Made by a program: the position numbers and the translations under genes. Shown here piece after piece: positions 25,701 to 35,480 of a DNA stretch of 64,000 nucleotides (position 1 is the stretch's first letter; every line of letters begins with the position of its first letter). The DNA comes from Luscinia megarhynchos (taxonomy: Eukaryota; Chordata; Aves; Passeriformes; Turdidae). Under the pieces are notes generated by a model. The model had not been told where the DNA came from. It saw only the letters and a list, made by a program, of their open reading frames with translations, and made no database searches. The stretch is taken from the NCBI GenBank assembly GCA_034336665.1, contig CM067576.1:17442036-17506035 (forward strand), given 5' to 3'.

Positions 25701-28700
25701 TCTAACAGATTTGGGACAAAACAAGCTTGGAATGTTTGAAAGTATTAACGGGACATACTGGCTCAGTTCTTTGTCTGCAATATGATGAAAGAGTTATTGT
25801 AACTGGATCTTCAGATTCTACAGTAAGGTGAGTGTTAAGTTAATAATTTGAGTATCAGGACTGGGAATATTTTCAATAATCTCTAAATATCAGAAAACAT
25901 CCTTAAGATTAATGTGATACTTGTATTCCAGAAACAAAATACTCATACTTGGCAAAGGATTATATTAAATAATTTTTTTCCAAATCTATTTTGTTCTTTT
26001 AGCATTAGGAATTTTGAAGGAATATGACCTAGAGATTCAAGGCATATTCTGAAGTTTTGGAGTGGCAATAATTTCTTCAGTTAGGGTTTCTTTTCGTGCC
26101 CTCTGACACGCTGTAGTTGTGACTGTTGTTGGGAGGGTGTTCGGTGCCCCGGGAGGCCGGGGCGGGCTGGTGCGTGTCCCAGCCCAGAGCCATCCCTTCC
26201 CTGGGCGTTCCCGGGCTGACGGCGCCTGTCCCGCAGGGTGTGGGACGTGAACACGGGCGAGGTGCTGAACACGCTGATCCACCACAACGAGGCCGTGCTG
26301 CACCTGCGCTTCAGCAACGGGCTGATGGTGACGTGCTCCAAGGACCGCTCCATCGCCGTGTGGGACATGGCCTCCCCCACCGACATCACGCTGCGCCGCG
26401 TGCTCGTGGGGCACCGCGCCGCCGTCAACGTCGTCGACTTCGACGACAAGTACATCGTGTCCGCCTCGGGCGACAGGACCATCAAGGTGGGTGCCACGGC
26501 TGCCTGCCCCACGCTTCCCGCTGCCCCGCAGTGCCTTGGGCACGCGGCTGCGCTGCCGTGTTCTCGTGGCTTCTGCTGGGCAGCTGCAGAGAGGCAAAGC
26601 CCCTTTGCTGTTTGAACTCCTTGTCTCCAGGTCCGTTGCTTTGTTACATGTGGCACATCCTGTGCCTTTCTCCAGTGGTGTTTTTAATTTCACTTGGCAG
26701 TTCTGTCCAGACATGAAATTCCTCAGCAGTGCCTTTCCTCACCACGCCTTCCCAGCGGCTCAGCCAGGCTGTGCCATGTTTGAAGGATGCAGAGGCTGGA
26801 TTTGAAGGCTGTTACATACCAGCAGATTTGAGTTCCCCAGAGTGCACTAATATAACAAAGGCATTTCCACCCTGCCCTCTCTGAACCAGAGCTGCCTTAG
26901 CCTGCGCCAAGAAGTTCTTGGCAGTTCTGTGTCCAAACCTGTGCCAGAGATCCTGCTGCACTCTGTGTTGGAAAATGAGCCACTTGATACTCTGCCTTGC
27001 AACTTCAATTACAGTTCATTAAAAATGGGCAAAGTTGATTGACTCCTTTAATGTTAAGACCAAGCTTAAAGGCTGTTTGGACCTTCTCTTACTGAGAGCT
27101 TCCTAGTAATTTCTTTGATAAAAAAATGTGGTTTTGTGTTTGATAATAAAAAAAAATTTAACTTATGAAGTGTAATAAAGTTTTTGAAATCATTTGGGGC
27201 AGTCTCTGCCACCTGAAAATGTTTTAGATAGAATCCCCAGCTCTTCTCAGTGCCATAGCAGTGCCAGTGCCCAGGCCCTAACCTCTGAAGATGCCCTGTG
27301 GGTTCCCACCCCTCTGTGAGCCTCAGGCTGTGTGTGTGTGGATTGCCAGTGGTTTCCTGTGCAGTGCAGGGCCCTGTTGGGTGCAGCTCTCAGGGCTCTG
27401 TCCCTGTGTCCCCAGGTGTGGAGCACCAGCACGTGCGAGTTCGTGCGGACGCTGAACGGGCACAAGCGCGGCATCGCGTGCCTGCAGTACCGCGACCGCC
27501 TGGTGGTCAGCGGCTCCTCGGACAACACCATCAGGTGGGTGCCACCCTGCTGCCAGCCACTGCCCTGGAGCCAGGCTGCCCTCAGCTGCACAGCCTCCTT
27601 GGCAGGGCTGCCCACTGGGTGGGGCTTAGCTCCGTGGGGAGTCAGCATTTCACAGCCCCGTCAAAGGGTGGGACACCGAGGTGCTCTGTCACCTTGTCTG
27701 CTGGGAGAGTTGGGGAGACACTGTTCCCTGGTTTCTTATTTTCTGAACTTCTAATCTATTTACAAAGAATGGAAAAAACTTTGTTAGAATTTCCCAGAAT
27801 GACACATCTGGGAAACACATATTTGCTTGCATGTGATTTTGAATGATGACATTCATTTTGATATCATTATCAAATATGATTTAAACATATCATTACACAT
27901 ACCATTTTATGTATATACACGTACAAATATCATATACACATATCATTAATTTTGATACGTGTATGCAGCTGCTCTGAGTGACACCTTTTTAAAATAACCC
28001 AGATGAATACCTGCCACAGCAAAGCATCCAGTAAAGGTGGTGTGGGAATCAGCCTCTCTCCTGCTTTCTCCCCAGGCTCTGGGACATTGAATGTGGTGCC
28101 TGTTTAAGAGTGTTGGAGGGCCATGAAGAGCTGGTTCGCTGCATCAGGTTCGACAACAAGAGGATTGTTAGTGGAGCCTATGATGGGTAGGTCTGAAAGC
28201 ATTTCCAGAATTTAGCCTTTCTCTTGTGGGGCTCTCAGGAGTCTGCAGAGCATTTCTGTGGGGCTGAGGGCAGGACTCCCCTCCGAGCACCTCTGCCTTG
28301 CTCAGTGTCTGCAGTGCATTGTGGATCATGGCAGTTACATCCATATCCAAATTCTCCATTTCTTTCTCTGCTTGGAGAGTTACTGAAAACAATTCTGGGT
28401 CTAGGTTTGGCTGTTGCCTTTTATTTGGGCTCAGTGTCTGCCTGGGCTTGTTGGGCCCAGCTTCATTCCCACATTGCAGAGTGTGCATTGCCAGTGTGTC
28501 TGTCACAGCCACCAGAGAGCCATCACTGCAGTGCCTGCTGCAAAGGAACACAAAACCACAAAACTACCTGGCTTTTACAAGCTTGAGCATTAGTATTTCT
28601 CACAGTGTGCTTGATCCTGAGCAAGGTGCTGTAGGGAAAAGCTGGCAAGCTTTCTGGGGCTTTGGGTGTTCTTTTCCATGTTTTTATAATGATTTGCTTC

Positions 28701-30357
28701 TCTTACTTTTAGGAAAATTAAAGTTTGGGACTTGCAAGCTGCTCTTGACCCTCGTGCCCCAGCAAGTACATTATGCTTGCGTACATTAGTGGTAAGTAAA
28801 AATTGATTCATTTGGGGTGGTCTGAGGTGTTTTGGTGCATTATTGTGGGATAAGTGGGAATGTCAGGATGGTTTATGAAGTCCAGAGTGCTTAAGAATGA
28901 AGAAATACTTACTGTCATATCCTGAATAATTTGCATCTGAACTTCAATGAAAGTTCAAGTTTTTCTGGTTTGAGATTCTCAGATTCTCTTAAAAGAAAAA
29001 GAAATCACCATGATATGTATCAAGTCACTCTGGTTATTGGTGTGTTTCCCTAATACCACTGCAGGGCTGGTTTTAAATTTCCTCTTATTAAAAAAGGGGC
29101 AAGAATCTTGGGAGCCTTTCCCAAACTTTTCTCCTAACCCTTCCCTTTGGAAGGAAGAGCTGGGTAGGAGGAAGGGAGGCCAAGTCCAACACATTGCCAC
29201 AGGAACTCACAGCCCTTCAGAGGACTGTCACATTTAAGGCTTAAGTTGCTTAAGGTATATTTTTCTTTGTAATGAGGGGTTTGGCTTATGACAGGAGACT
29301 TAATTAAAAATAGATGGGGGAATGACTTCCTTGTTCTTTTCACCCAAATGTGTATGGAACTTGACTTCGAGAGTCAGCCAATAGCAGCTCAGAGTCCTTG
29401 GGTGTAGGTGATGCATGTGCTTGGTCTTTCTAGCACCTGGAGGAGTTCTTATGTGGCTGCAAATGCTTCTCCTTTTTCTTTCTCTTCAGTAGTCTTGATG
29501 AGATTTAACTATTCTTTCATTTAGTTTTAGAGAAAAAGTTGTTTGTTTCTGTGTTCTGTGGGTATCCTGTAGCTCAGGTTGGAGTTTGGGATCATTCTAT
29601 CAGCTTGGGCTAGTTCTCCAATAAAGGCAGAGTCCTCACTTTAATGAAAGTGGGTAAGCAGGACTAAGGGGAGAGCCTTTTCTGGGCTTCTTGTGCCACT
29701 TGGAGATTTGTTGGAAGAGCTGCTAGAGCATGTGCTCCCCTTCCTCCAGCAGTGTTTGAATTCCTGCTGGTGTGTGAGCCCTGAGGATCCTCTTGGCAGG
29801 GTGGAGCTGTGATGTGCTCTGTGGGGCTGCACAAAAACAGAATCAGCAGAGAATTCTGCAGGAGAAGGAGCCCTGGCAGAGCATCAGTGCCAGCCAGGGG
29901 CTGAAGTTGCAGCTCCTTGGTGGACAGATAGCTTCCATCTGGAATAATCTCAGCCTGTGGCTGGGCTGGCCCCACCACCCTGAGGGAGGACACAGCTCTG
30001 GGTTTGGGAGCTGTGTGTTTTCTGTAAAGAATGTACATACAAAAGCAGCTTTTCTTCAGTCTGTGTGTAATGATGAAGGTTTTCAGTCAGCACAGCAGAG
30101 TTTGAGCACACCTTGTCTGCCCAGATCCCTGTGTGATAGCAGTGCACTGCAGTGTTTCCCTCTTGCCTTGCTGACTGCTTGCCTCTTGCCCACAGGAGCA
30201 TTCAGGACGTGTCTTTAGGCTCCAGTTTGATGAATTTCAGATCATTAGTAGTTCCCATGACGATACAATTCTGATTTGGGATTTCTTAAATGTGCCACCG
30301 AGTGCCCAGAACGAGACCCGCTCTCCATCTAGAACATACACCTACATCTCCAGATAA
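10638..30357 (+). CDS. FBXW11: FBXW11 (beta-TrCP2), F-box/WD40 SCF substrate receptor; 11 coding exons, first exon outside window
   Basis: The joined exons are 10638-10700, 11654-11879, 14995-15181, 17828-17918, 25089-25226, 25709-25827, 26237-26486, 27416-27534, 28076-28186, 28713-28791 and 30196-30357. They give 1545 nt in one open frame, 514 residues plus TAA. With the 15 upstream residues known for this family the protein would be 529 aa, the length of a known FBXW11 isoform. The order is an acidic N-terminal segment, a D domain for dimerisation, an F-box that binds SKP1, and seven WD40 blades. Family knowledge: the protein recruits proteins carrying phosphorylated DSGxxS degrons (beta-catenin, IkB, CDC25A and others) to SKP1-CUL1 for ubiquitination. 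FBXW11 is preferred over its paralog BTRC because the C-terminal tail reads [26 protein letters not shown], the linker reads VWSTSTCEF, and the [17 protein letters not shown] exon is present. All junctions are GT-AG. No frameshift or premature stop was seen. Confidence 0.97.
11654..11879 (+). CDS. FBXW11: FBXW11 window exon 2: D (dimerisation) domain
   Basis: This 226-bp exon opens with [20 protein letters not shown] and continues through [20 protein letters not shown] to FITALP, ending in the first base of a Glu codon. It is the beta-TrCP D domain, which mediates homo- and heterodimerisation of beta-TrCP proteins ahead of the F-box. Acceptor CCCCAG and donor GTAAAG flank it. Compared with the human sequence as I recall it, NYQKEK is NYEKEK here, a conservative Q-to-E change. 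Confidence 0.96.
13135..13252 (+). mobile_element. CR1 LINE 3' tail, plus orientation
   Basis: TGATGATCCTTGTGGGTCCC followed by TTCCAACTCAGGGTATTCCATGATG is the classic CR1 terminus with its ATTCTATG-type octamer. It lies inside an FBXW11 intron, in the sense orientation. Confidence 0.8.
14435..14830 (-). mobile_element. CR1 LINE fragment, minus orientation
   Basis: The plus strand reads TCCAGTTCCTGGTGCAGAGG, CCCTTTCAGACACTGGCAGG and GGCCCCCTCTGGACTTGCTC CAGCAG, the reverse complement of the CR1 3' half. It ends about 160 bases before the F-box exon. Confidence 0.75.
14995..15181 (+). CDS. FBXW11: FBXW11 window exon 3: F-box
   Basis: This 187-bp exon encodes (E)[19 protein letters not shown] followed by [20 protein letters not shown] and the linker helix ending at the Trp of RRGW. 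It is the F-box motif that docks SKP1, plus the start of the helical linker to the propeller. The acceptor is TTTGTAG and the donor is GGTAAGTACT, a strong consensus. A 1.9-kb minisatellite begins about ten bases past the donor, which leaves almost no ordinary intron sequence beside the splice site. Confidence 0.97.
15190..16265. repeat. minisatellite, 20/33-bp units, next to F-box exon donor
   Basis: It is built of GCTGGGGTCCTGCACACATA (20 bp) and a 33-bp form with an extra CTGCAGAGTCCTG-like insert, mixed irregularly. It starts about ten bases after the splice donor at 15182. It produces long meaningless reading frames on the minus strand. Confidence 0.95.
16262..17095. repeat. minisatellite, 44-bp units, continuing the previous array
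   Basis: The unit contains CATCCCTCACAGCCGGCTGT followed by GATCCCTGCTGCACATCCTG and CACA. Copies at 16921 and 16965 are 44 bases apart. It shares the CTGCTGCACATCCTGCACACA core with the first array, so the two are related higher-order variants. Confidence 0.93.
17828..17918 (+). CDS. FBXW11: FBXW11 window exon 4: linker between F-box and propeller
   Basis: This 91-bp exon completes the split Trp codon and encodes [20 protein letters not shown] then [10 protein letters not shown]. It is the alpha-helical linker that sets the distance between the F-box and the WD40 propeller. Acceptor TTCTAG and donor GTAGGT flank it. It ends on a codon boundary before an intron of about 7.2 kb, the longest fully contained in the window. 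Confidence 0.96.
17919..25088 (+). other. FBXW11: FBXW11 large intron
   Basis: This is a GT-AG intron of about 7.2 kb with AT-leaning unique sequence. I recognise no exon, RNA gene or confident mobile element in it. A short imperfect tandem duplication built on TTTCTGGTTTGGGG lies near 23160-23220. Confidence 0.8.
25089..25226 (+). CDS. FBXW11: FBXW11 window exon 5: propeller entry and WD repeat 1
   Basis: This 138-bp exon encodes [20 protein letters not shown] and then [20 protein letters not shown] through RDNSIK. It forms the first beta-strands of the seven-bladed propeller that reads phosphodegrons. Both ends fall on codon boundaries. The acceptor is GGTCAG and the donor is GTGAGA. Confidence 0.96.
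25709..25827 (+). CDS. FBXW11: FBXW11 window exon 6: WD repeat 2
   Basis: This 119-bp exon encodes [20 protein letters not shown] and [19 protein letters not shown], then two bases of an Arg codon. It holds the canonical GH...WD-type repeat architecture. Third codon positions are strongly AT: only 8 of 39 complete codons end in G or C, the opposite of the next two exons. The acceptor is CTAACAG and the donor is GTGAGT. Confidence 0.96.
26237..26486 (+). CDS. FBXW11: FBXW11 window exon 7: WD repeats 3-4, fully GC3
   Basis: This 250-bp exon encodes [20 protein letters not shown], then the [21 protein letters not shown] segment and [18 protein letters not shown]. All 83 complete codons end in G or C, and CpG dinucleotides are dense. 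The residues MASPTDI have Pro where I recall human FBXW11 having Ala and BTRC having Pro. The acceptor is CCCGCAG and the donor is GTGGGT. The protein sequence itself is otherwise normal for the family. Confidence 0.96.
27416..27534 (+). CDS. FBXW11: FBXW11 window exon 8: WD repeat 5, fully GC3
   Basis: This 119-bp exon encodes [20 protein letters not shown] and [19 protein letters not shown], then part of Arg. It is one of the blades lining the phosphodegron pocket in beta-TrCP structures. All 39 complete codons end in G or C. Serine in VWSTST is what I recall for FBXW11, against Asn in BTRC. The acceptor is CCCCAG and the donor is GTGGGT. Confidence 0.96.
28076..28186 (+). CDS. FBXW11: FBXW11 window exon 9: WD repeat 6
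   Basis: This 111-bp exon encodes (R)[19 protein letters not shown] and [17 protein letters not shown], ending within a Gly codon. Codon use is mixed here, unlike the preceding exon. The acceptor is CCCCAG and the donor is GTAGGT. Confidence 0.96.
28713..28791 (+). CDS. FBXW11: FBXW11 window exon 10: start of WD repeat 7
   Basis: This 79-bp exon encodes (G)[19 protein letters not shown] and [20 protein letters not shown] is the FBXW11 form as I recall it; BTRC reads [13 protein letters not shown]. The acceptor is CTTTTAG and the donor is GTAAGT. It ends on a codon boundary. Confidence 0.96.
28792..30195 (+). other. FBXW11: FBXW11 intron before final coding exon
   Basis: This is a GT-AG intron of about 1.4 kb. 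Nothing recognisable lies inside it. Confidence 0.85.
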
Positions 30358-30384
30358 CAGTGTGCACTTTACTGCCCTCACAAG
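30196..30384 (+). CDS. FBXW11: FBXW11 window exon 11: final coding exon with stop and first 27 nt of 3' UTR
   Basis: Coding sequence 30196-30357 encodes [20 protein letters not shown] and [20 protein letters not shown], ending in TYISR and TAA. It closes the last propeller blade. The exon continues 27 nt past the stop to a consensus donor (CAAG then GTAAGG) at 30384/30385, so the 3' UTR is itself interrupted by an intron. The stop-to-junction distance is below the roughly 50-nt threshold for nonsense-mediated decay. Confidence 0.95.
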
Positions 30385-31714
30385 GTAAGGCTGGCTGAAT
30401 GTCTGAAACCTCCCCCCTGCCTGCAGCTTGGCTTACCCAAACAGCTCAGGTTTTCCTTAAGAAAATAAAACCTTTCAGTGCCCCTTTTTTCCCTATCTAG
30501 CCTTTGGCTACGCTCCAGCATGTCCTGTTAGCTTCCCCCTCCTGGAATCCCTTGTGGCTGTAGTTGGGTGTTCAGGCATATTAGAGAGGGCTGTCATGTA
30601 TCCACACATTGCTGGGAGCTGAGGAGCCTTGGTGTGTGGCACAGGTACTCCAGCTGCCCAGGGTGGGGTGTTGGGAGCTCTCCATGTCCCTGTGCAAGGA
30701 GCAGTGCAGGGATCTGAGCCTGGGGCAGGAGCAGCAGCTCTGTGAGGAGCACAAGTGGCAGGGAGAGCTCTCAGAGCTGTCTGAAACAGAGCCCAGAACT
30801 CGCTGGAGTTTGGGTCCCTTTCCCAGTCACTGCAGGCACAGCTCAAAGCCCTTTGTTGTGAGTATGGATTCTTCTCCTCTCTATTGCTGCCAGCATCTGC
30901 AGGTCACACTCCACCTGCCTGTGAGGGCTTGGAAACACAGGCAGTGCCTTCCAGAGCACAGCAGTGCCAGTGCTTCCCAGGAGCTGGAGACACCACAGCA
31001 GGAGGGCTGGCAGTGACATTGCCCCAACAGGCAGGATTCACTTTGTTTGAAGTAGATAATGAATACTTTGATTAAAACATGGTGTGGAAAGCCTTCCTGT
31101 AAGAAGGGATTTTCCTTCTCTCTCTGATTTATTTGTACCTGCTATGTGTGTTCCTCAGGTTTTTGAGCTCCTGCAGGCTCTCCCTGTCTGTCTGGGAAAT
31201 CCCTTCCCTTGTGCACACACAAGGTGCTCCTGCTAAAAGATGAGATTTCTTGCACCTCAGGGAGGGTTGGCTGCCCTCCCTGCTGCTGGACTCCTTTCCA
31301 AACAGCCATGGCAGTGCCCTCTCTGGCTCTGACACTGGATCTGCTGGCACCTTGCTCTGCAGGGAGGCTCTGAGCCAGCAGAGTGCCCCTCAGCAATCCT
31401 GGGATGAGGACAAGGCCTGGACAAGGAGGAGCTCTCAGGCTGTGGGCATGAGCCAGGGGCAGAGCCCAGCCCAGCCTTCCCTTCTCAGCAGGTTTAGGAG
31501 CCCTGCTGCAGGGGGAGCTTAGTGAAACTCAGGGACTTCAGGGACACCTGGAAAGGCTGCAGATTATAAACAGGCTCCATCCACCTTCAGTCCTGCATCA
31601 GTGCTTGCTTCTGTTCACTAAAATGATCGTTTGAGATGGACAAATTCTGGTTTTCAGTTACACATTGGGCAGGGTTCTTGAAAAGCCACACACAGTGTGT
31701 CTTAAGCACAAAAG

Positions 31715-31975
31715 AAACACAGGATCACAGACTAGCCTGAGCTGGAAGGGACCCAGCAGGATCATCAATCCAGCCCCTGTGCCTGCCCAGACACCCCAAA
31801 ATCTCACCCTGGGCATCCCTGGAGTCCAAACACTCCTGGAGCTCTGGCAGCCTCAGGGCTGTGCCCATTTCCTGGGGAGCCTGGGCAGTGCCAGCACCCT
31901 CTGGGGGAGGGAACTTCTCCCAAAATCCTGCCCTGGCCCAGCTCCAGCCACTCCTCAGGTCAAGAAATGAGGAGT
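31715..31975 (-). mobile_element. CR1 LINE fragment, minus orientation, in 3' UTR intron
   Basis: GAGCTGGAAGGGACCCAGCA and then GGAGCTCTGGCAG, CCTGGGGAGCCTGGGCAGTG and CACCCTCTGGGGGAGGGAAC follow the reverse complement of a CR1 tail. It resembles the copy at 62.5 kb closely, which suggests the same subfamily. Confidence 0.75.
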
Positions 31976-33004
31976 GGTACAAAATTCCTGTCAGCTCCTT
32001 GGGCTGGTGCCACCTGGCCACGTGGCACACACAGCTCTGCCTCTGGGGTTTGCCAGGGCAGTGGGAGATGCCTTTGGCAGGGGTTGTGCTGCTCACATCC
32101 TGCACTCCTGGCACAGCCCAGGAGGCACAGCTGGGACCATGCAGCCCCCAGGTGCTGCTCTTGGTAATGACAGTCCCTTAGCAGCTATTTCCTCTGCTGC
32201 TGAGATGCTGTGATGTCACTTTTTGACAGGTTTGCCTGACTTCAGAATCCAAAAACCCTAAATCTACATAAAATTATGGTCAAACAGCTAATATTTCATC
32301 ATGACATTTAATGAAACAGTTTTATAAGCTTTCAGACATCACAGTCTTGTGAGTTTTGAAGCAGCCCTGCACACATTTTTACAGGCTTTGCAATGTGAGG
32401 CTCTTCAAAGTGGATCAATTTTGACAGTCCTGGCAGTTGGCTGTGAGAGTTTTATTGCTTTCTCTTGAATTCCTGTTGTTTATTGTAACATGATAAAAAT
32501 TGTTACCATATGATAGTCTAATATTCTGGTATTAAGCATTAGGCCTTAGGCTGAGGGAAGGGAAGTCAAGGGGAAGTGCCTAAGGGTGTTTTAACCTTTC
32601 ATGGGAATGTCCCATCAGCAGAGGGAAGTTCTCCTTAGCCCATTAGAGATGATTTTGGGAAGTGGCAGGTGAAATCAGAGCTCAGATTAATTACACTCAG
32701 ACCTCACACTGCCTCCAGGCTGATAACAGAGCCATCAGGCTGGAAGTGGGAATATCAAAGGATTTGAGGTTTTTGTCTGTTTTGCTAAAAGCTCCTCGTA
32801 TGTTGAAGCAGCTGAACTTGTCTCCTGTGCAGAGCTCTGCAGGATGAGGAAGGAGGGACAATCCCCTGGAATTTGGGGTTGGGTTTGGGGGGCTGAGCTG
32901 GAGCTGTGCCCACTCAGGCTGGGGCTGGGGCACTGTGTAAGGAAAGTGCCAGGGACCAGAGGCAGGCAGAGCCTGGCTGCTGCTGCACAGCCCAGGGCCC
33001 CTGG

Positions 33005-33262
33005 GGCAGCTGCCCTGCCCCAGTGTCACCTCTGCCCTGCCCCAGTGTCACCTCTGCCCTGGCTGTCCTGCACACCAGTGCCACCTTGGTCCTGCCCCAG
33101 TGTCACCTCTGCCCTGTCCCAGTATCACCTCTGCTCTACCCCAGTGTCACCTCTGCCCTGGCCCAGTGCCACCTCTGCCCTGGCTGCCCTGTCCCAGTAT
33201 CACCTCTGCTCTACCCCAGTATCACCTCTGCCCTGCCCCAGTGTCACCTCTGCCTGTGCTCT
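33005..33262. repeat. minisatellite, ~22-bp units, in the 3' UTR intron
   Basis: The unit TGCCCCAGTGTCACCTCTGC plus CC recurs about ten times with small changes (ATC for GTC, CTAC for CTGC). Each unit has a pyrimidine run followed by CAG. Confidence 0.9.
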
Positions 33263-33945
33263 GCCCTTCCCCTCTCAGCCTGCCTGCAGAGGATGCTGTC
33301 AGCACTGGGGTGCTCCTTGCTCTGTGCCTCCTCTCACTTTACTTTTCTTTGTCTTTTTCAGGGTTCCACAGTCTTGAACTACTGGATTTTTGGCTACTAC
33401 ATGCCTGAAGATGATTGACAGCTAAAGTCAGAATTGGTTCTAGATGCTGTGTAGATGCAAAGCAGCACAATTCTATATCTAAATTTCTTAACTCTTTCCT
33501 GCTCTCAGTGGTCGTCTTTGAATTTGCTACAAATTCACTGACTTGGAGTAGATGAATTTCAGAAGCCTATCCTCCCCTGCTGTGAGAAATCCAAAGCTTC
33601 ACATGTAAATTGTCGGTAGAAACTGAACTCTGATGGCTTGTTTTTCAGATATAAATCAGAAGTCAAGAAAGGACTTGGCCTAATTTATATTGCTTTGCAC
33701 TTTTGTCTGACTTTAAAGGAAAAAACAAACAAACATTCTCCAGTGAAATTTGGGTGCCAAACACATGCCCAGAATGTACAGAGCTTTGCTTTCCAGTCAC
33801 CACTGTCCTTTAGGCGTCCCCATGGCAGGTTCAGAGCCCCTTCTCTTCCCTAGGTGTACGTTGGACTCTTAGAAATATTCCTGAGTTGCTCAGTAATATT
33901 TTTGGATTACAGTTTACTTGTTTCTGCACCAATAATTTCTTTTAA

Positions 33946-33951
33946 ATTAAA
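33946..33951 (+). terminator. possible proximal poly(A) signal ATTAAA
   Basis: The variant hexamer ATTAAA lies about 585 nt into the terminal exon. Sequence alone cannot show whether it is used. Confidence 0.3.
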
Positions 33952-34369
33952 GATTCCCTGTAACTGGGGCTAGGTTATCTGAACTAGTTGTATAGCACTG
34001 TCTTTTCCTTTGCCCTGTGCTCTGTACTTGCCTTGCCCCTGATGTTGGCTGTAGTCCCTGCTCCCCGTGTGCTTCCCTCATCTCAGATACTGTGTGAGCA
34101 TGTAGATACCTTGTACATAGAGCAGAGTGCCAGCCTCGGGGTGCCCTGACACTACACACCAGCGCTCGGCGTGGTGGCACTTGGCAGCAGGATGTCCTGA
34201 CCCTGGCACCACGGTGACACCATTACCTAGACATTGTCTCTGCAAAAAGAGCTTTTCAGTATTCATTAGTTGGGGTTTTTGTTTCGTTTTTTGGTTTCGG
34301 TTTTGTTGGTTTTTTTTTATTTTAACGGGAACTACATATTTTAAAATGTAATTTCTAAACTTTTTAAGA

Positions 34370-34375
34370 ATTAAA
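34370..34375 (+). terminator. possible middle poly(A) signal ATTAAA
   Basis: The variant hexamer sits at the end of an AT-rich stretch, with GT-containing sequence after it (TTCTGTATGTTACATTTTTG). It is a plausible alternative polyadenylation site. Confidence 0.35.
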
Positions 34376-35454
34376 AGCTGTTTAATTTATGTTCTGTATG
34401 TTACATTTTTGTGCCGCGGGATTTGCAGCTGTGTCTGACAGCGGTGGGGCCTCGCTGATGTCCTGGTAGCAGTGGAGAAGACACCATGGGCCAAAGCTGC
34501 ATTATTTATGTTTGGTTTGTGACACTTGTGGTGCTGAGAGGAGCCCGTTGCAGCCCCTGCTCTGCTCCCTGTGCCACTCCCAGTTCCGTGCTGTTCTCCC
34601 GGGGATCAGCTGTCCTGGCTCCTCCCCAGTGCTCGCCCGGAGCCCGTGTGTCCTCGGCGCAGGGGGTGTGGAGCCGCACAGGAGTCCAGCCCCGTGGCTG
34701 TGCTGGGAGGGCAGGCTGTGCTGCCATCCCCAGGCTGTCCGTCTGCCCTGCCCCTCCTGGCTCCTTGCCTTTCCCTGTGCAGCCCTGGGGAGCTCGAGGT
34801 GTCCCCAGCCCCTGGCAGGGCTCAGTGCAGGGCTGCCCCTCCCCGAGTTCCTCCAGCTATTTATTCATCCAGATGAGCCAATGTGGTGAAGTCCAGAAGA
34901 GCAAACTCGCTCCTGAGCGTCCATGAGGTCACTTTTTGGTAAGCTTGACAGTAGTTTGTGCAAGTGTCTTACTTTACCCTTCTCATCTAATAGCTTTAAT
35001 ATTAAACTGTTTAAAAGAGAGATCTGTTGCAGCCCTGAAGAAAAAGGTTCTTTGTTTCTGAAGAGCGGAGTCCTTTTTTTAAAAATGCATGTGTAAGATT
35101 TAAATTCCTGTTTTTCCTTGGGAGATAATGGTATTTGAACATGCAGTCTAAACTTCTTTGTGCTTTGTGTAACATAGCAGTGGACTTTTGTGATTGGCAC
35201 CCAAGGAACTCGACTCCTGGGATTCATGGTAGTGATCCTGGCTGCACTCTGGACTTTGTTTTGCTAACCATAATTGAGCAACTGTACATTACTGCGATAT
35301 TAATGTTTCAAAGCACTGGGATAGTCTAATTCTAACTTGTAATTATGTTTGCCAATTATCTGTTTGGAAAGTTGGTGTATGAACAGCTTCTTGGAACTGT
35401 TAAATTGTACAGATATCGTTCATGATCTAAAGCTTTGTACTGTGGAATGTGCTT

Positions 35455-35460
35455 AATAAA
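35455..35460 (+). terminator. FBXW11 distal poly(A) signal AATAAA
   Basis: Canonical AATAAA lies in the context GTGCTTAATAAAAAAAAG. A G/T-rich stretch (GGGTGGGTTGG) about 75 bases downstream is a rather distant candidate for the downstream element. This is the last such signal before the repeat-rich intergenic DNA. Confidence 0.75.
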
Positions 35461-35480
35461 AAAAAGTTTGAACTTAATTT

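Larger units (their letters stand above)
30385..33361 (+). other. FBXW11: FBXW11 3' UTR intron
   Basis: This intron of about 3 kb lies wholly after the stop codon. The donor is GTAAGG and the acceptor is TTTTTCAG. It carries a minus-oriented CR1 fragment (31.7-32.0 kb) and a 22-bp minisatellite ending about 100 bases before the acceptor. Confidence 0.8.
33362..35480 (+). other. FBXW11: FBXW11 terminal 3' UTR exon
   Basis: The acceptor TTTTTCAG at 33361 is followed by GGTTCCACAGTCTTGAACTA and AT-rich non-coding sequence typical of a vertebrate 3' UTR. It ends shortly after an AATAAA at 35455-35460. The exact cleavage position is inferred, about 10-25 nt past the signal. T-rich and AU-rich stretches lie at about 34270-34400. 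Possible earlier ATTAAA signals occur at 33946-33951 and 34370-34375, which could give shorter transcripts. Confidence 0.82.
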
